A DNA stretch of 64,000 nucleotides from Desulfopila sp. IMCC35006 (GTDB lineage Bacteria > Desulfobacterota > Desulfobulbia > Desulfobulbales > Desulfocapsaceae), in assembly GCF_005116645.1 (NCBI RefSeq), contig NZ_SWCM01000012.1, forward strand, positions 102,778-166,777, given 5' to 3'. Shown here one piece after another: positions 38,035 through 47,319 of the stretch. Numbering within the stretch: the first letter of the stretch is position 1; each line of letters begins with the position of its first letter. The notes beneath the pieces were generated by a model. The model made no database searches. It saw only the letters and a program-made list of their open reading frames with translations, and was not told where the DNA came from. The position numbers and the translations under genes are program-made.

Positions 38035-39178
38035 TTTTGTCGAATTGTACCCGGCCGAAGCCGTGGTACTCCTTGCTGAGCGTGGTATAGGCGGGAATGC
38101 CAATAAAAAAAGAAAAGATTTCGTCAGCCTTGGTTGCCGGGTCGATATCCGTGAAAACCTCTGGGTAGAGCACTTTGCCGATGAAATACGCGTCGGCCAG
38201 AGCGATCTCGAGATTTGTATGATAATTGTTATACGGCATGATCAGAAAGACATGGCCTTGCTGCACCGCCTTGAGCCGATGGTAAAATTCCGGGTTTCTG
38301 CGATAATCGTCAGCGACCTTGTCCAGGCCGCCGGCATCAATGAAGATATGTTCGGGGTTCCAGGCCAGGAGCTTTTCCGGATCGACGAAGAAATGGCCGG
38401 TGCGGCCGACTGCATCGACGACATTGCGGCCTCCGGCCCAGGCAAGGGGGACGAAAAACGACTCGGTGCTGGTAATCGGTTGTATCCCCATATACGAGAT
38501 GGCACCGACATATGCACGGGGACGGGCGCTGCCGGCTATGCGTTCCGTCCGGTCTGCCAGGTCTTTTTTCAGGGAATCCAGCGTGGCGATGAGCTGATCG
38601 GCCCGCGCGTTACGGTCGAGAAGCTGTCCCAAGGTCCGGAAGGCCTCCTTGATCGTGGCTATATCAATCGTCCCGGGTGTGCCGTAACTAAGGACAAAAA
38701 CCGGGATGCCGGTTTTCTGCTGGATGGTTTCGACCTGGGCGATATCGATGCCCATCGCCAGGACGATATCGGGCCAGACGGTGATGATTTTCTCGAAATC
38801 CGGCAATTTGCCGGGCCCGCCTGCGCCGATTACCGGCAAGGTTTCAGCTTTGGCAAAGGTTGCAAGACCGTATGGTCGTCCAGCGGTCGTCCATTTGGTC
38901 TCAATCGCCTCCATGCCCGCCACCAGATCCAGGCTCTGCATATAGACGATAAACCTGGCGGCTGCGCCGAGCGGGATGATCTTTTTGATGTTTTTGACGA
39001 CCTGCAGCCTCCTGCCGGCCATATCAGTCACTGTCACTTTTTCCGGAGTCTGGGCGAAAACAAGGTCCGGCTGCGGAAACCCCGATGCTAATATAACAAA
39101 AAATGTCATCAACCCGGCCAGATAAAGATTCACGGCTTTTGGGGCAAATACTTTATGTCGTTGCTGAAACGCCGCCAT
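38015..39178 (-). CDS. Periplasmic metal/metal-chelate binding protein (FecB/BtuF class)
   Basis: A 387-residue exported protein: signal or anchor segment at about 18-36 and cleavage possible after VFA (41). The mature part begins VTVTDMAGRRLQV, the usual start of cluster A-II binding proteins, followed by IIPLGAAARFIVYM, VWPDIVLAMG and FVLSYG, and GTIDIATIKEAFRTLGQLL at the hinge helix. The overall length is greater than BtuF/FecB (about 270-300) and closer to the long iron/nickel-related group. It starts two bases after the FmdE-like gene. GAGG lies nine bases upstream of the ATG. Confidence 0.88.
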   Translation of the reverse strand: MAAFQQRHKVFAPKAVNLYLAGLMTFFVILASGFPQPDLVFAQTPEKVTVTDMAGRRLQVVKNIKKIIPLGAAARFIVYMQSLDLVAGMEAIETKWTTAGRPYGLATFAKAETLPVIGAGGPGKLPDFEKIITVWPDIVLAMGIDIAQVETIQQKTGIPVFVLSYGTPGTIDIATIKEAFRTLGQLLDRNARADQLIATLDSLKKDLADRTERIAGSARPRAYVGAISYMGIQPITSTESFFVPLAWAGGRNVVDAVGRTGHFFVDPEKLLAWNPEHIFIDAGGLDKVADDYRRNPEFYHRLKAVQQGHVFLIMPYNNYHTNLEIALADAYFIGKVLYPEVFTDIDPATKADEIFSFFIGIPAYTTLSKEYHGFGRVQFDKNGHLSF

Positions 39179-39180
39179 GG

Positions 39181-39717
39181 CTACCAGCCTCGATTGTACG
39201 CGGGAAAACAGTCTAGGCAGAGTTTCTTGCCTCCCAGCAGGCGGATTTTATGCTCCGGGGCGGCCTCCCCGCATTTTTCGCATATTTCGCTGGTAAACAG
39301 CCTGGCGGCGTCGGGCAGGGCAAACGTCGGTATGGAAAAAGAGAAAAGCTCATCGTCTGGTGCGGAAAGGACCATGTGCTGCAATTGAGTCCGGTCAATA
39401 TCTTCCGGTCTCTGGATTGGTTTTTTAAAAAAGACGCGGAGGGCGTTCTTCTTTTTCCGGTCGAAAAAGCTGAATGCCATTTTCCCGGTGCCGCGATACA
39501 CAAGGTTGCCTTTACCGATACTGCAGCCGGTGAGCACTTGCACCGCGTCAACACCGCATGCATCATTTTCGGTGACGCAGACAATTTCCTCATCGGCCGA
39601 AAAGGCAACCTGCATTCGGTCTTTTGCCGCCAGCGCTGCTCGATAGCCGATGGCCAGACCCGGACAGGAATGGCCATGAAAATTCACACATTGCTGCCAG
39701 CTTGTTTCATCAAACAT
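39181..39717 (-). CDS. FmdE-family protein with C-terminal zinc ribbon
   Basis: A 178-residue protein of the FmdE family. The N-terminal domain has NFHGHSCPGLAIGYRAAL, where H and C are the expected metal ligands, VTENDACGVDAVQ and VLTGCSIGKGNL; this domain is found in formylmethanofuran dehydrogenase operons. The last 45 residues form a zinc ribbon, CEKCGEAAPEH then LCLDCF. GGAGGAG stands before the ATG. It sits inside a TonB/ABC uptake operon, which suggests that it handles the imported metal, or a cofactor containing it, in the cytoplasm. No enzymatic activity is established for the family. Confidence 0.88.
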   Translation of the reverse strand: MFDETSWQQCVNFHGHSCPGLAIGYRAALAAKDRMQVAFSADEEIVCVTENDACGVDAVQVLTGCSIGKGNLVYRGTGKMAFSFFDRKKKNALRVFFKKPIQRPEDIDRTQLQHMVLSAPDDELFSFSIPTFALPDAARLFTSEICEKCGEAAPEHKIRLLGGKKLCLDCFPAYNRGW

Positions 39718-39765
39718 TTTTTATACTCCTCCTTGGTGTTCATAGGGTTGTTGCGACGCCATTAA

Positions 39766-41901
39766 CTAAAAAATCCATTTGAACGATACACCGATAATCG
39801 TACCGGGCAGAGGGTAGCCGTATGTCTCTTCATAATTTGTATTGAACAGGTTCTCCACAAAGAGGTTTGCTTCGCCATGCTCGCTCACCGGTATTTGCAC
39901 ATTCAGGTTACAGGTCAGGCTGGAATCGACAGTAACGAGTTTCTTTACCGTACTGCCTGTGTCGTCGGTATAGGCATATATGCCGGTGCGATCGCCACTG
40001 AACCGCAGATCCGCATTCAGGATCATCCGATAGGGGAGCTGAAAATCAGCACCGATCAAACCCTTCCATTCCGGCAGGAAATCAAGTTCATCACTCAGGT
40101 TTGTGTTGTCGAAAGTATCGCCGTCCTTTTTGCTCTTCTGGTAGGAGAGAGAGGCCCGGCCGGACAGCCATGAGGTTACCGCCATCCGCTGTTCCACGGA
40201 GGCGCCATACAGGGTCATCTCGTCGATATTGTAGACACCCCGCCAATTGGGATCGTTGCGGAAAATGATATAGTCTTTAATGTCATAGTAATACGTGGAT
40301 AGCTGCGTTGACGCGGTTTCGGAGTAATCGTGGCGGTAAATGAGTTCCGCAGCATTGTTTTTCTCCGGCTTCAGGGTGGGATTTCCCTGGGTCTTCCCGT
40401 TGGCCCACCAGTACATCTCCGGCAATCCGGGGGTCCGAACCGACTGGTAAAGCGAGGCGGTGAGCTTGTCCTCTGCGGTGATTCCGTAGGTGGCCGTCAA
40501 TTTTGGGGTTAAAGAATCATTATGCAATGCAGCAATATCCGCACCGTTCAACGGTTTGAGTTTGTATGTGTCGTAACGAAGGCCGGGGGTCAGTATGAAT
40601 GTATCGGAAATGTTCCAGCTGTCCTGTATAAAATAACCGATCATTTCTGCTTCCTGATTGGGTTTGGAACCAGTATAAATCTTGCCGTTGTAGGCTGTAT
40701 CGATGTAATTTTCGACGATATCGCCATAGGAGAGCACCTTATACTGGATACCACCGATAATTTCGTGTTCGGCCAGGGGGAGGGTCGCTTTCAGACTGCC
40801 GCCATAGGACCGATCGGATGCCACCGACTGGTCGAGAACCAAGGTGCCGTCGCCGTAACCGGGAACGAGTCCTGCCACTGAGTAGTTCTTTTCATCCCGG
40901 TCTTCGATGTTCTTGTAGAGCTTGAATTCCACTACGGCCTCTCCGATGGGCTGTTCGTAGCCGAGGTCCATATAATATTTGGTTTTATCCGACTCGCTGC
41001 CTGCGCCAGATGTGAAGGCCCGGCCAAAAGGCGGCGCCAGGTTTTCACCGAAGGAAAGAGGGAAATCGCCGTTTATTTTCTGGTAAAACCCGGGGTTATC
41101 GGGGTCCAACGATTTCCTGTTATTGACGATATACCCGCGGATATTCTCGGAGTATTGCAACCCAAGCGACAAACTGCCCTCGAGTGGCATGTCAATAGCG
41201 GTGTTTATATTGAAATTTTTGCCCTCGAAGTCATTATTCCAGAGAAAAGCATCGGCTTTCTGGTAGCTGCCGCCCAGCGAATAGCCGACTGCGCCTATCT
41301 TCCAGGAGTGGGTGAACCGATAATTCTGGGCCAGATCCAGCCCGCTGCCGGTGGCAGTGTTGCCGTAGAGGGAAGCCTCGGGTTGTTCAGTCGGGGCTTT
41401 GGTTATGACGTTGATTACCCCGCCAAGGTTATTGTTGCCATACAGGGCGGAGCTGCCGCCCCGGATAATCTCGATTTGTTCGATATTGTCCAGTGGAATG
41501 GTCCCCCAGTCGATATAATAGCCGCCGACAACACCGGCGGCATTGACCGGTCGGCCATTGATGTCCAGCTCAATCCGGTTGGTCGACAGACCTCGGATAG
41601 AGACAATATCCTTTGTATCACCAATACTTGCGCGCTGGGAGATGGTAATGTCCGGCTCATTTCTTATGGCATCGGGAATTGTGGCATTCCTGCCCTTTTC
41701 GATGGTCTTCGCACCGATTACGGATATCGTCTCGGAGACGGCTGAGTCGGTGATGACAATTTTATCCAGGGTCATGTGTTCGAGGGTCGTATCCGCCTCG
41801 ACGGCTTTGCTGAAAGACGGAGTACTGCAGACAGCAAGCGCTGCTCCGGCAAGGGCAATGACAGGTGCCGCGTAATTTTTCCTCCTGAATGGTGGCTGCA
41901 T
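39766..41901 (-). CDS. TonB-dependent outer-membrane receptor
   Basis: A 711-residue receptor. A signal peptide (about 1-33) is followed by a TonB-box-like region (LDKIVITDS) and the plug domain: ETISVIGAKTIEKGRNATIPDAI, IEIIRGGSSALYGNNNLGGVINVITK. The barrel ends with the aromatic C-terminus (SFKWIF). The ATG at 41901 has GGAG before it; an ATG at 41940 that overlaps the tonB stop is an alternative. No ligand-specific motif can be named. With exbB, exbD and tonB immediately upstream it makes a self-sufficient uptake system, and the ABC genes downstream carry the substrate through the inner membrane. Confidence 0.95.
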   Translation of the reverse strand: MQPPFRRKNYAAPVIALAGAALAVCSTPSFSKAVEADTTLEHMTLDKIVITDSAVSETISVIGAKTIEKGRNATIPDAIRNEPDITISQRASIGDTKDIVSIRGLSTNRIELDINGRPVNAAGVVGGYYIDWGTIPLDNIEQIEIIRGGSSALYGNNNLGGVINVITKAPTEQPEASLYGNTATGSGLDLAQNYRFTHSWKIGAVGYSLGGSYQKADAFLWNNDFEGKNFNINTAIDMPLEGSLSLGLQYSENIRGYIVNNRKSLDPDNPGFYQKINGDFPLSFGENLAPPFGRAFTSGAGSESDKTKYYMDLGYEQPIGEAVVEFKLYKNIEDRDEKNYSVAGLVPGYGDGTLVLDQSVASDRSYGGSLKATLPLAEHEIIGGIQYKVLSYGDIVENYIDTAYNGKIYTGSKPNQEAEMIGYFIQDSWNISDTFILTPGLRYDTYKLKPLNGADIAALHNDSLTPKLTATYGITAEDKLTASLYQSVRTPGLPEMYWWANGKTQGNPTLKPEKNNAAELIYRHDYSETASTQLSTYYYDIKDYIIFRNDPNWRGVYNIDEMTLYGASVEQRMAVTSWLSGRASLSYQKSKKDGDTFDNTNLSDELDFLPEWKGLIGADFQLPYRMILNADLRFSGDRTGIYAYTDDTGSTVKKLVTVDSSLTCNLNVQIPVSEHGEANLFVENLFNTNYEETYGYPLPGTIIGVSFKWIF

Positions 41902-41939
41902 TGTTTCTCCGGTAGAAGATTGCTGGCAGAGTATCGTCA

Positions 41940-42695
41940 TCAAGCGAGCTTAAAGACAATGGTCAAATTCATGGCGGTCGGTTTGGTCAGGACACCGGCA
42001 GGGGGACTGGGCAGCGGCGCTGCATTCTGTATGGCTTCCTTGGCTGCATCATCTAAGCAATCCCGTCCTGAACTCCTGGTTACATTTACCGCGGAAACCT
42101 TGCCACCCGGACTTAAAATAAATCGAACCGAGACCTCTCCTTCCAGTCGATGGCGCCGAGCCCAGAGAGGATATCGCTTATGGTGTTCGATTCTGGTTCG
42201 GATGAGGCTGAGATAGTTGCGCAGGTGCGACGTGTCCCGAGGAGGACCGACGGCTGCCTGCGATGATTCGATGTGTTCTGCTCCAGCTGGATTGCGTGAT
42301 GCGGCGACCATTTTGTTCATTTTAACAGGGCCGGTGTGCGAAGCAGCAGGGTTTCCGTCATTATTCAGTTTGGGCACAGCTGTTTTCTCAGCAGTCTGCG
42401 GCGATATTTTTTGCCGAAGAGAGGCGCTGTGTCTGACTGGAACCCTGGCGGTGATTTTCGGCCGGGGTTTGGTCACGGGTGGCGCCAGCTGGGGACAAGG
42501 GACAGTCTTTACCGTCTCAGCATTAAGCTGCTGCTGCGTCGCGCCAGCAGGGGCGGTGAGGGGTTGCAGAAGAAAGAAATCGATTGGCATTTTCTTTGGC
42601 TGCGGAGAAAACGATGCAAACATCAGCATCATAAGTCCGAGCAGGAGACCATGGAATAAAAATGATTCGGCAAGTGCCCGCTCGGTATTGCTCAT
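41940..42695 (-). CDS. tonB: TonB energy-transducing protein
   Basis: A 251-residue protein with an N-terminal membrane segment (about 12-28, FLFHGLLLGLMMLMF), a long periplasmic linker rich in P, K, A and T, and the C-terminal TonB fold: YPLWARRHRLEGEVSVRFIL, GKVSAVNVTRSSG and DDAAKEAIQNAAPLPSPP. The YP motif contacts the TonB box of receptors. It overlaps exbD by four bases upstream and lies directly before the receptor gene, so it is probably dedicated to that receptor. Confidence 0.93.
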   Translation of the reverse strand: MSNTERALAESFLFHGLLLGLMMLMFASFSPQPKKMPIDFFLLQPLTAPAGATQQQLNAETVKTVPCPQLAPPVTKPRPKITARVPVRHSASLRQKISPQTAEKTAVPKLNNDGNPAASHTGPVKMNKMVAASRNPAGAEHIESSQAAVGPPRDTSHLRNYLSLIRTRIEHHKRYPLWARRHRLEGEVSVRFILSPGGKVSAVNVTRSSGRDCLDDAAKEAIQNAAPLPSPPAGVLTKPTAMNLTIVFKLA

Positions 42696-43069
42696 CTCGA
42701 TTTTTCCGTTTGGAGGCTCATTTTGGCAAAGCCGAGTTCCCTGACAATGCTCAGGACATCGACAAAAGACTGCAAGGCCACTGCCCGGTCGGCCCTGATG
42801 ACCATAGGTAGCTGCTTGTTTTCTACGGCTAATGCGGTGCGCAGCGATTCCCGGCTGACCTCAAAGCCGTCGAAATAAATTTTACCGGCTTGATTGATTT
42901 CCACCTTCAGCCCCTGACTCTCTGTGGAACTCTGTTCGGCCTTGGGGAGATTGACCGGGATAGTGGTGTTGGCAATGAAAGTCGCCGTGGTCAATACGAT
43001 GGTCAACAGCACCAGCATGATATCGATAAAGGGGATGACGTTGATGGTATCAAAGCCCTTTTCATCCAT
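42692..43069 (-). CDS. exbD: ExbD/TolR-type proton-channel subunit
   Basis: A 125-residue protein: short cytoplasmic start MDEKGFDTINVIPFIDIML with the essential aspartate (FIDIML) in the single membrane segment, then the periplasmic ExbD domain (VEINQAGKIYFDG, VIRADRAV). GGGAG stands before the ATG at 43069; the start overlaps the exbB stop by eight bases. With ExbB it uses proton flow to drive TonB. Confidence 0.92.
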   Translation of the reverse strand: MDEKGFDTINVIPFIDIMLVLLTIVLTTATFIANTTIPVNLPKAEQSSTESQGLKVEINQAGKIYFDGFEVSRESLRTALAVENKQLPMVIRADRAVALQSFVDVLSIVRELGFAKMSLQTEKSR

Positions 43070-43484
43070 GTTGTGTCTCCCAGGTGACCACGATTTCCCT
43101 GGCTTGTCGCAAAAGCAGGTTGTACAGCACGACTGACGGGATGGCGACAAGGAGACCTGCTGCGGTGGCTTTCAGCGACAGGGCCAGCCCGATCATGATT
43201 CGGGACGAGTCAACCATCCCCTCCTGGCCCATTGTATAAAAGATCAACATGATGCCGAAGATAGTGCCAAGAAGGCCGATATATGGCGCATTGCTGCCGA
43301 TGGTCGCAAGCAGGTGCAGGCGGCGGGTAAGCATTAACTCTAAATGTCGGCGATCGGAAAACGCATCCAGGCGGATGGATTTGTAAAAGCGGAATCTCTC
43401 AATGGCGATAGCCAAGGCGATAACACTCAGCGCCGCCAGCAGGCCGATAATGCCATATTCGGTAATGGATTTGAGCCAGTCCAT
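43062..43484 (-). CDS. exbB: ExbB/TolQ-type proton-channel subunit
   Basis: A 140-residue short ExbB: first membrane segment at about 11-27, then APYIGLLGTIFGIMLIFYTMG and IGLALSLKATAAGLLVAIPSVVLYN, the two segments that line the channel, with the conserved threonines. It lacks the long N-terminal part of the E. coli protein, like other short ExbB paralogues of dedicated TonB systems. AGGAGA lies six bases before the ATG. It is the first gene of the uptake operon, about 85 bases after the predicted transcription start. Confidence 0.92.
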   Translation of the reverse strand: MDWLKSITEYGIIGLLAALSVIALAIAIERFRFYKSIRLDAFSDRRHLELMLTRRLHLLATIGSNAPYIGLLGTIFGIMLIFYTMGQEGMVDSSRIMIGLALSLKATAAGLLVAIPSVVLYNLLLRQAREIVVTWETQHG

Positions 43485-43545
43485 GTTTTTCTCCTACGCT
43501 GTCGGTGAAATTCGCTTCAGAAAGCCTTGTCGGCGAGGTGCAGCC

Positions 43546-43560
43546 CATATGGTGCATATG
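43546..43560. promoter_or_regulatory. Operator-like palindrome CATATG-GTG-CATATG
   Basis: Two CATATG hexamers around three bases form a perfect inverted repeat, about 9-23 bases downstream of the predicted transcription start of the uptake operon, a position where a repressor would block transcription. The binding protein is unknown; it does not match the Fur-box consensus. Confidence 0.5.
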
Positions 43561-43575
43561 TTTGTTTCGAAGAGG

Positions 43576-43604
43576 AATATAGATGTCCATGCTGCATAAT
43601 GCAA
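43576..43604 (-). promoter_or_regulatory. Sigma-70-type promoter of the uptake operon
   Basis: On the minus strand TTGCAT (-35) and TATATT (-10) are separated by exactly 17 bases. The -35 overlaps an 11-base palindrome TGCATAATGCA (43593-43603). Transcription should start near 43569, giving an 85-base leader to exbB. Confidence 0.6.
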
Positions 43605-43806
43605 GAAAAAAGTGTTACGATGGTGTAAGAAGTATTACCCAGGGAGCATATTCTTTTTTATCGTGTTATCTGTTCGGTGATCGGGGGCAGCAATGATGGG
43701 CAAACGACGATCTTCCGGATCGATCTGGAGAGTTACACAATGAATCGCATAAAATGGTGCTTCAGTCGACTGACCGGGAGGTGCAAAAGGGTGATCTGAG
43801 CAGGGC

Positions 43807-46800
43807 TTAGAGGGTATGAACAACGACCGTGCCTTTATCGGCACATTTGTCAGCTTCATCGACGATCTGACGATGGTGGGTAAAAAGAATGACCTGGTTT
43901 CTGGCCGCCAGCCTGGCTAGGGCTTGGAGAGTGGCCCGTGAACGTTCATCATCGAAGTTGATAAGGATATCATCGACGATAAAGGGCATCGGTTCATGGG
44001 ATTCCAGACGATATTCCAGGGTCGCGAGGCGCAGGGCCAGGTAGAGCTGGTCTCTTGTGCCGGAGCTCATGCCACCCACCGGTATCCGCCTGTCTTCTGG
44101 CCGAATGCCGATGAGAATCGGCGCACCTTTGTCATCGATATCGGTACGCAGACCGGTAAAAGAACCAAGTGTCATGTCACGGAAATATCTCGAACCGATA
44201 ATCAGCACAGGATCCTGATGCTCCTCCCGGTAGCGCTCGATTTCCAGCTGCAGTATTTTCGAGGCCAGCTTAACCAGGGTATACCGCTCTGCCAACCTTC
44301 GCATCCTGGCCAGCTCCTGCTCCATTTCCTGGGAGAGTTCGGCGGCCCTGTCGCTGCCGTCCATTGCCGCAAGTTTGCTGGTCTGCTCGCCTATTATCTG
44401 GGATATTCTGTTGATCTCAGGATGTATCCGCTCAGTGATGTCCCGTCGGTGTGCCTCGATCCGACCGGCTAATTCATCACCATTTATTTCTGCCGCCTGG
44501 GTGGTGATTTCTTCGATGCTGATTCCTGCGCTAATTTTGGCAAGATTGGCCTGGATGTCAGAAATTTTTTCACTCAGCTTGCGGTATTCCTCGAATTTTC
44601 TCATTGCCGCCGTCAAATCTTCCTGCGTGTCACTTTTGGCTATCCGCAGGATTTCTTCCATTTGCGCAGCAGCACTCAGCAGTGTTTTCCTGGTTCCGGA
44701 GACCTCAGTCTGCAGGGAATCGATTTCTTCGGAAAGTTTGTCATGGAGCGTGCAATCCTTCTGCGATTGGCTGAGCAACGTCCGCAAATGTAAAATGGCC
44801 TGGTCAAGAGGCTGGGGAGGCTGGGTGGGGGCGACTTTTTCAAGCAGAGACCGAACATCATTGTCAAGATTCTGCGCATCGCGATCGATGCCGTCGATGC
44901 GCTTTTTCAGGTCGGCGGCTTCTTTCACCCTGTCAAAGCAGCTCTGAATGATATCAATCAGTTCGTTGGCTTCCGATGTCGCTATCCTGCCGGGCAACCC
45001 AAGGCCGGAAGTAGCTGTGTCCCATTGCTCCTGCCATTTTGCCAGTGCTTGCTGGGCGCTGGTCACTTCCTGTTGCGCCTGCTGGACATTTTTCTGCGCA
45101 GCAGCCAGTCTTTCGGTAGCTTTTTCTCTTTCCGCCTGCCGGTTGGCAAGAGTATCGAGCAGGTTTTCTGCCAAAGCGAGCGTCGGGCCGAGTGTCGCAT
45201 GCGCCGTTGTTTCCAGCGGGTGTAAGGCTTGAATCTCTTGTTGCACAGCCTGTCGCAGAGCCTCGCGGCGCAGGGCAGCTCGCTCAATGTCCAGCTCTTT
45301 TTTCAGGATATCAGCCGTTTTATAACGGAGCCTGTCTATCGCGGTCAGCCACCCACTCATTTCCTTTGGCGAGAGCGGGGTGATGCCAACAGGCTGCCAG
45401 AGAGCCTTCCAGGCCGTATCGAGGTCCTGCTGCCGCTGTTCAAGCATTGCCTTGTTTTGGGCTAAATCAGTCAGCTTGGACTGGAGGCTTTCTGCCTGAG
45501 CGCGAAGGGCTGCTGCGCCGGCAATCCTGTCAGCTTCCCGGCGCAGACGGTCGGAGATAACATCCGCCTCCTGCACATATACCTCGTAGGCATCGGCAAC
45601 AGGTTGGTCTGGCGCATAAACCAGACTCTCTTCGGTTGTATCCTGGTCATCAAGCCATTGTCGTCGTAAAAGCTGCCAGCCTTGTTCTCTTTTATCACGA
45701 ATCTTATAGAGCATTGCCTCTGAAGGAATTTCGCCTGTATAGGTCCCCTTTTTGATTTCCGCCCGGGTCTTTTGCAACTCATGTTCAGTATACTTCTGTT
45801 CTTTTTCCAGGGCACGTCTCTGCTCATCAATATCACTGTATCGGGTCTCCGCCAGGTGCACTGTCTGCGCTAGAGGGAGGGGGAGTTCGGCCAGCATCTG
45901 TAAATCACCAGACCAGTGGCCGTGCCGTTTGAGTTCTATCAGGCAATCTTTTTTGGACTGCTCGATTTCATGCCGGTTTTTTTCCAGCATGGCGTCGATA
46001 TTCCCCTCTTTCCGGGCCATCTTTACAACCTGGAGAAGTTTCCCGCTGTTTTGAGTGCTGGCTGTAGCTGGCATCGCCGCCAGAGACCGATTTGCCTCCT
46101 GATGCTCCTGTTCTGCGACCCTGTATTGTTTTTGGGCCAGCATCAGCTGTTGGTTAATTGCCGCATATTCCTCGCTTAATCGCTGCACTGTCTTTTTTTT
46201 CATCAGCACTGAGCGCAGCGGCTCAATCTCCGCCAGACTCAGATCCGGTCGTACCTGTTGCAGCAGGTCTGCCGCTTCTCTGCGGAGGCTGATGCGCATG
46301 CCCTCTCTTTCCGGCTTGTCTTTAAGGCCTTTGCGGTATTCACCGAGACGCTGGTGCAGATCATCGACTTTTTCCGCCTGGCTTAGCAGGTCCCTGTTAA
46401 AGGAAAGTGCCTGGCGCTTTGTCTGGAGATGGTCGAGACGTTCGGTGTCTTTTTGCAGTTGCAGCTCAGCTTCGCGAATTGCCTGGACGACCCGCCGGTA
46501 GTTCTCGGTAAAATTAGGGGGGAGAAGCGTTACTTCGCCTAAGTCCTCGCGCTGTGCACGGTAAGCTTGCAGGGAGGCGATTTCGGGGATCGCCTGGGCC
46601 AGACGTTCGAGGCGACGCAATTCTTTGTTGTTATGATCCCGCTCTTTTTCGAGTATGGCTCGTTCTTTCTCGGCAATTTTCAAGGAACTCCGGAGATCTT
46701 TCCAATCCTTGCAGGAAAGGGACACAGTTTTTGCTTCTTTCTGCAGTTCCTTGAAATTTTTTATGGCCTTGTTGATTTTAGGCAGCTGGCCGGTTGATTT

Positions 46801-47319
46801 GAACAGCTCCGCCGCCTCTTGCTCGAGCTGCTCGGTGACCTGGCGCAGAGAGGAAATTCCGGCCCCTGCAGCAAACAGGGCTTGTCCCACCTCACCTTTC
46901 TGGGCGAGGATTTCCTCTCCACCGCGCAGCAGCATCTCATGATCGATACCGTACAGGGAAGCGAATATCTCCGGCTCCACCCCATGGAGAAATTGGCGTA
47001 AAATATTGGCGGGCAACGGGTTGCCTGCCTCGTCTATGATGTCGCCGATTCGCTTTTTCCGACGCCAGAAGGTCAGTTCTTCACCGCTGCTGTTGACAAT
47101 ACAGCCGCCGACCAGCAGTTGATCGTAATTATGCAGAAAATTATCCGGCGTCTGCTGGGGAAAGCCGTAAAGTAAAGCCTTCAGCGCCCGCAGTGAGCTG
47201 CTTTTTCCCGCTTCGTTCGGGCCGTAAATTATATGCAGGCCGGGTTCTTTCGAATCAAAGTGCAGAGTACGGTCGGTGAAAGGACCGACGGCTTTCAGGT
47301 GCAGGCGCTTTATTCTCAT
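43807..47319 (-). CDS. SbcC/Rad50-like AAA ATPase of the YhaN type
   Basis: A 1170-residue coiled-coil ATPase. The N-terminus has FTDRTLHF and Walker A IIYGPNEAGKSSSL (about 31-44), the C-terminus has the signature MSSGTRDQLYLALRLA and Walker B PFIVDDILINFDDERSR. Between them are long heptad-rich helices (about 170-1000) with no CxxC zinc hook that I can see. The GPNEAGKSS form and the C-terminal SSGTRDQLYLALR block are characteristic of YhaN-like proteins, as opposed to true SbcC. It overlaps the nuclease gene by four bases, so a Mre11-Rad50-like complex for DNA end processing is likely. Confidence 0.9.
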   Translation of the reverse strand: MRIKRLHLKAVGPFTDRTLHFDSKEPGLHIIYGPNEAGKSSSLRALKALLYGFPQQTPDNFLHNYDQLLVGGCIVNSSGEELTFWRRKKRIGDIIDEAGNPLPANILRQFLHGVEPEIFASLYGIDHEMLLRGGEEILAQKGEVGQALFAAGAGISSLRQVTEQLEQEAAELFKSTGQLPKINKAIKNFKELQKEAKTVSLSCKDWKDLRSSLKIAEKERAILEKERDHNNKELRRLERLAQAIPEIASLQAYRAQREDLGEVTLLPPNFTENYRRVVQAIREAELQLQKDTERLDHLQTKRQALSFNRDLLSQAEKVDDLHQRLGEYRKGLKDKPEREGMRISLRREAADLLQQVRPDLSLAEIEPLRSVLMKKKTVQRLSEEYAAINQQLMLAQKQYRVAEQEHQEANRSLAAMPATASTQNSGKLLQVVKMARKEGNIDAMLEKNRHEIEQSKKDCLIELKRHGHWSGDLQMLAELPLPLAQTVHLAETRYSDIDEQRRALEKEQKYTEHELQKTRAEIKKGTYTGEIPSEAMLYKIRDKREQGWQLLRRQWLDDQDTTEESLVYAPDQPVADAYEVYVQEADVISDRLRREADRIAGAAALRAQAESLQSKLTDLAQNKAMLEQRQQDLDTAWKALWQPVGITPLSPKEMSGWLTAIDRLRYKTADILKKELDIERAALRREALRQAVQQEIQALHPLETTAHATLGPTLALAENLLDTLANRQAEREKATERLAAAQKNVQQAQQEVTSAQQALAKWQEQWDTATSGLGLPGRIATSEANELIDIIQSCFDRVKEAADLKKRIDGIDRDAQNLDNDVRSLLEKVAPTQPPQPLDQAILHLRTLLSQSQKDCTLHDKLSEEIDSLQTEVSGTRKTLLSAAAQMEEILRIAKSDTQEDLTAAMRKFEEYRKLSEKISDIQANLAKISAGISIEEITTQAAEINGDELAGRIEAHRRDITERIHPEINRISQIIGEQTSKLAAMDGSDRAAELSQEMEQELARMRRLAERYTLVKLASKILQLEIERYREEHQDPVLIIGSRYFRDMTLGSFTGLRTDIDDKGAPILIGIRPEDRRIPVGGMSSGTRDQLYLALRLATLEYRLESHEPMPFIVDDILINFDDERSRATLQALARLAARNQVILFTHHRQIVDEADKCADKGTVVVHTL

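Larger units (their letters stand above)
43485..43806. other. Promoter region of the TonB/ABC uptake operon
   Basis: A 322-base gap between the exbB start and the end of the SbcC-like gene. It contains the promoter and palindromes listed separately, and no gene. The remaining part before the SbcC-like stop has only a small CGATC/GATCG hairpin near 43710. Confidence 0.6.

Noticed and set aside
43485..43806. Cobalamin or molybdenum-cofactor riboswitch in front of the uptake operon
   Set aside because: No B12-box and no Moco-type conserved core were found; the predicted leader of about 85 bases is too short for either.
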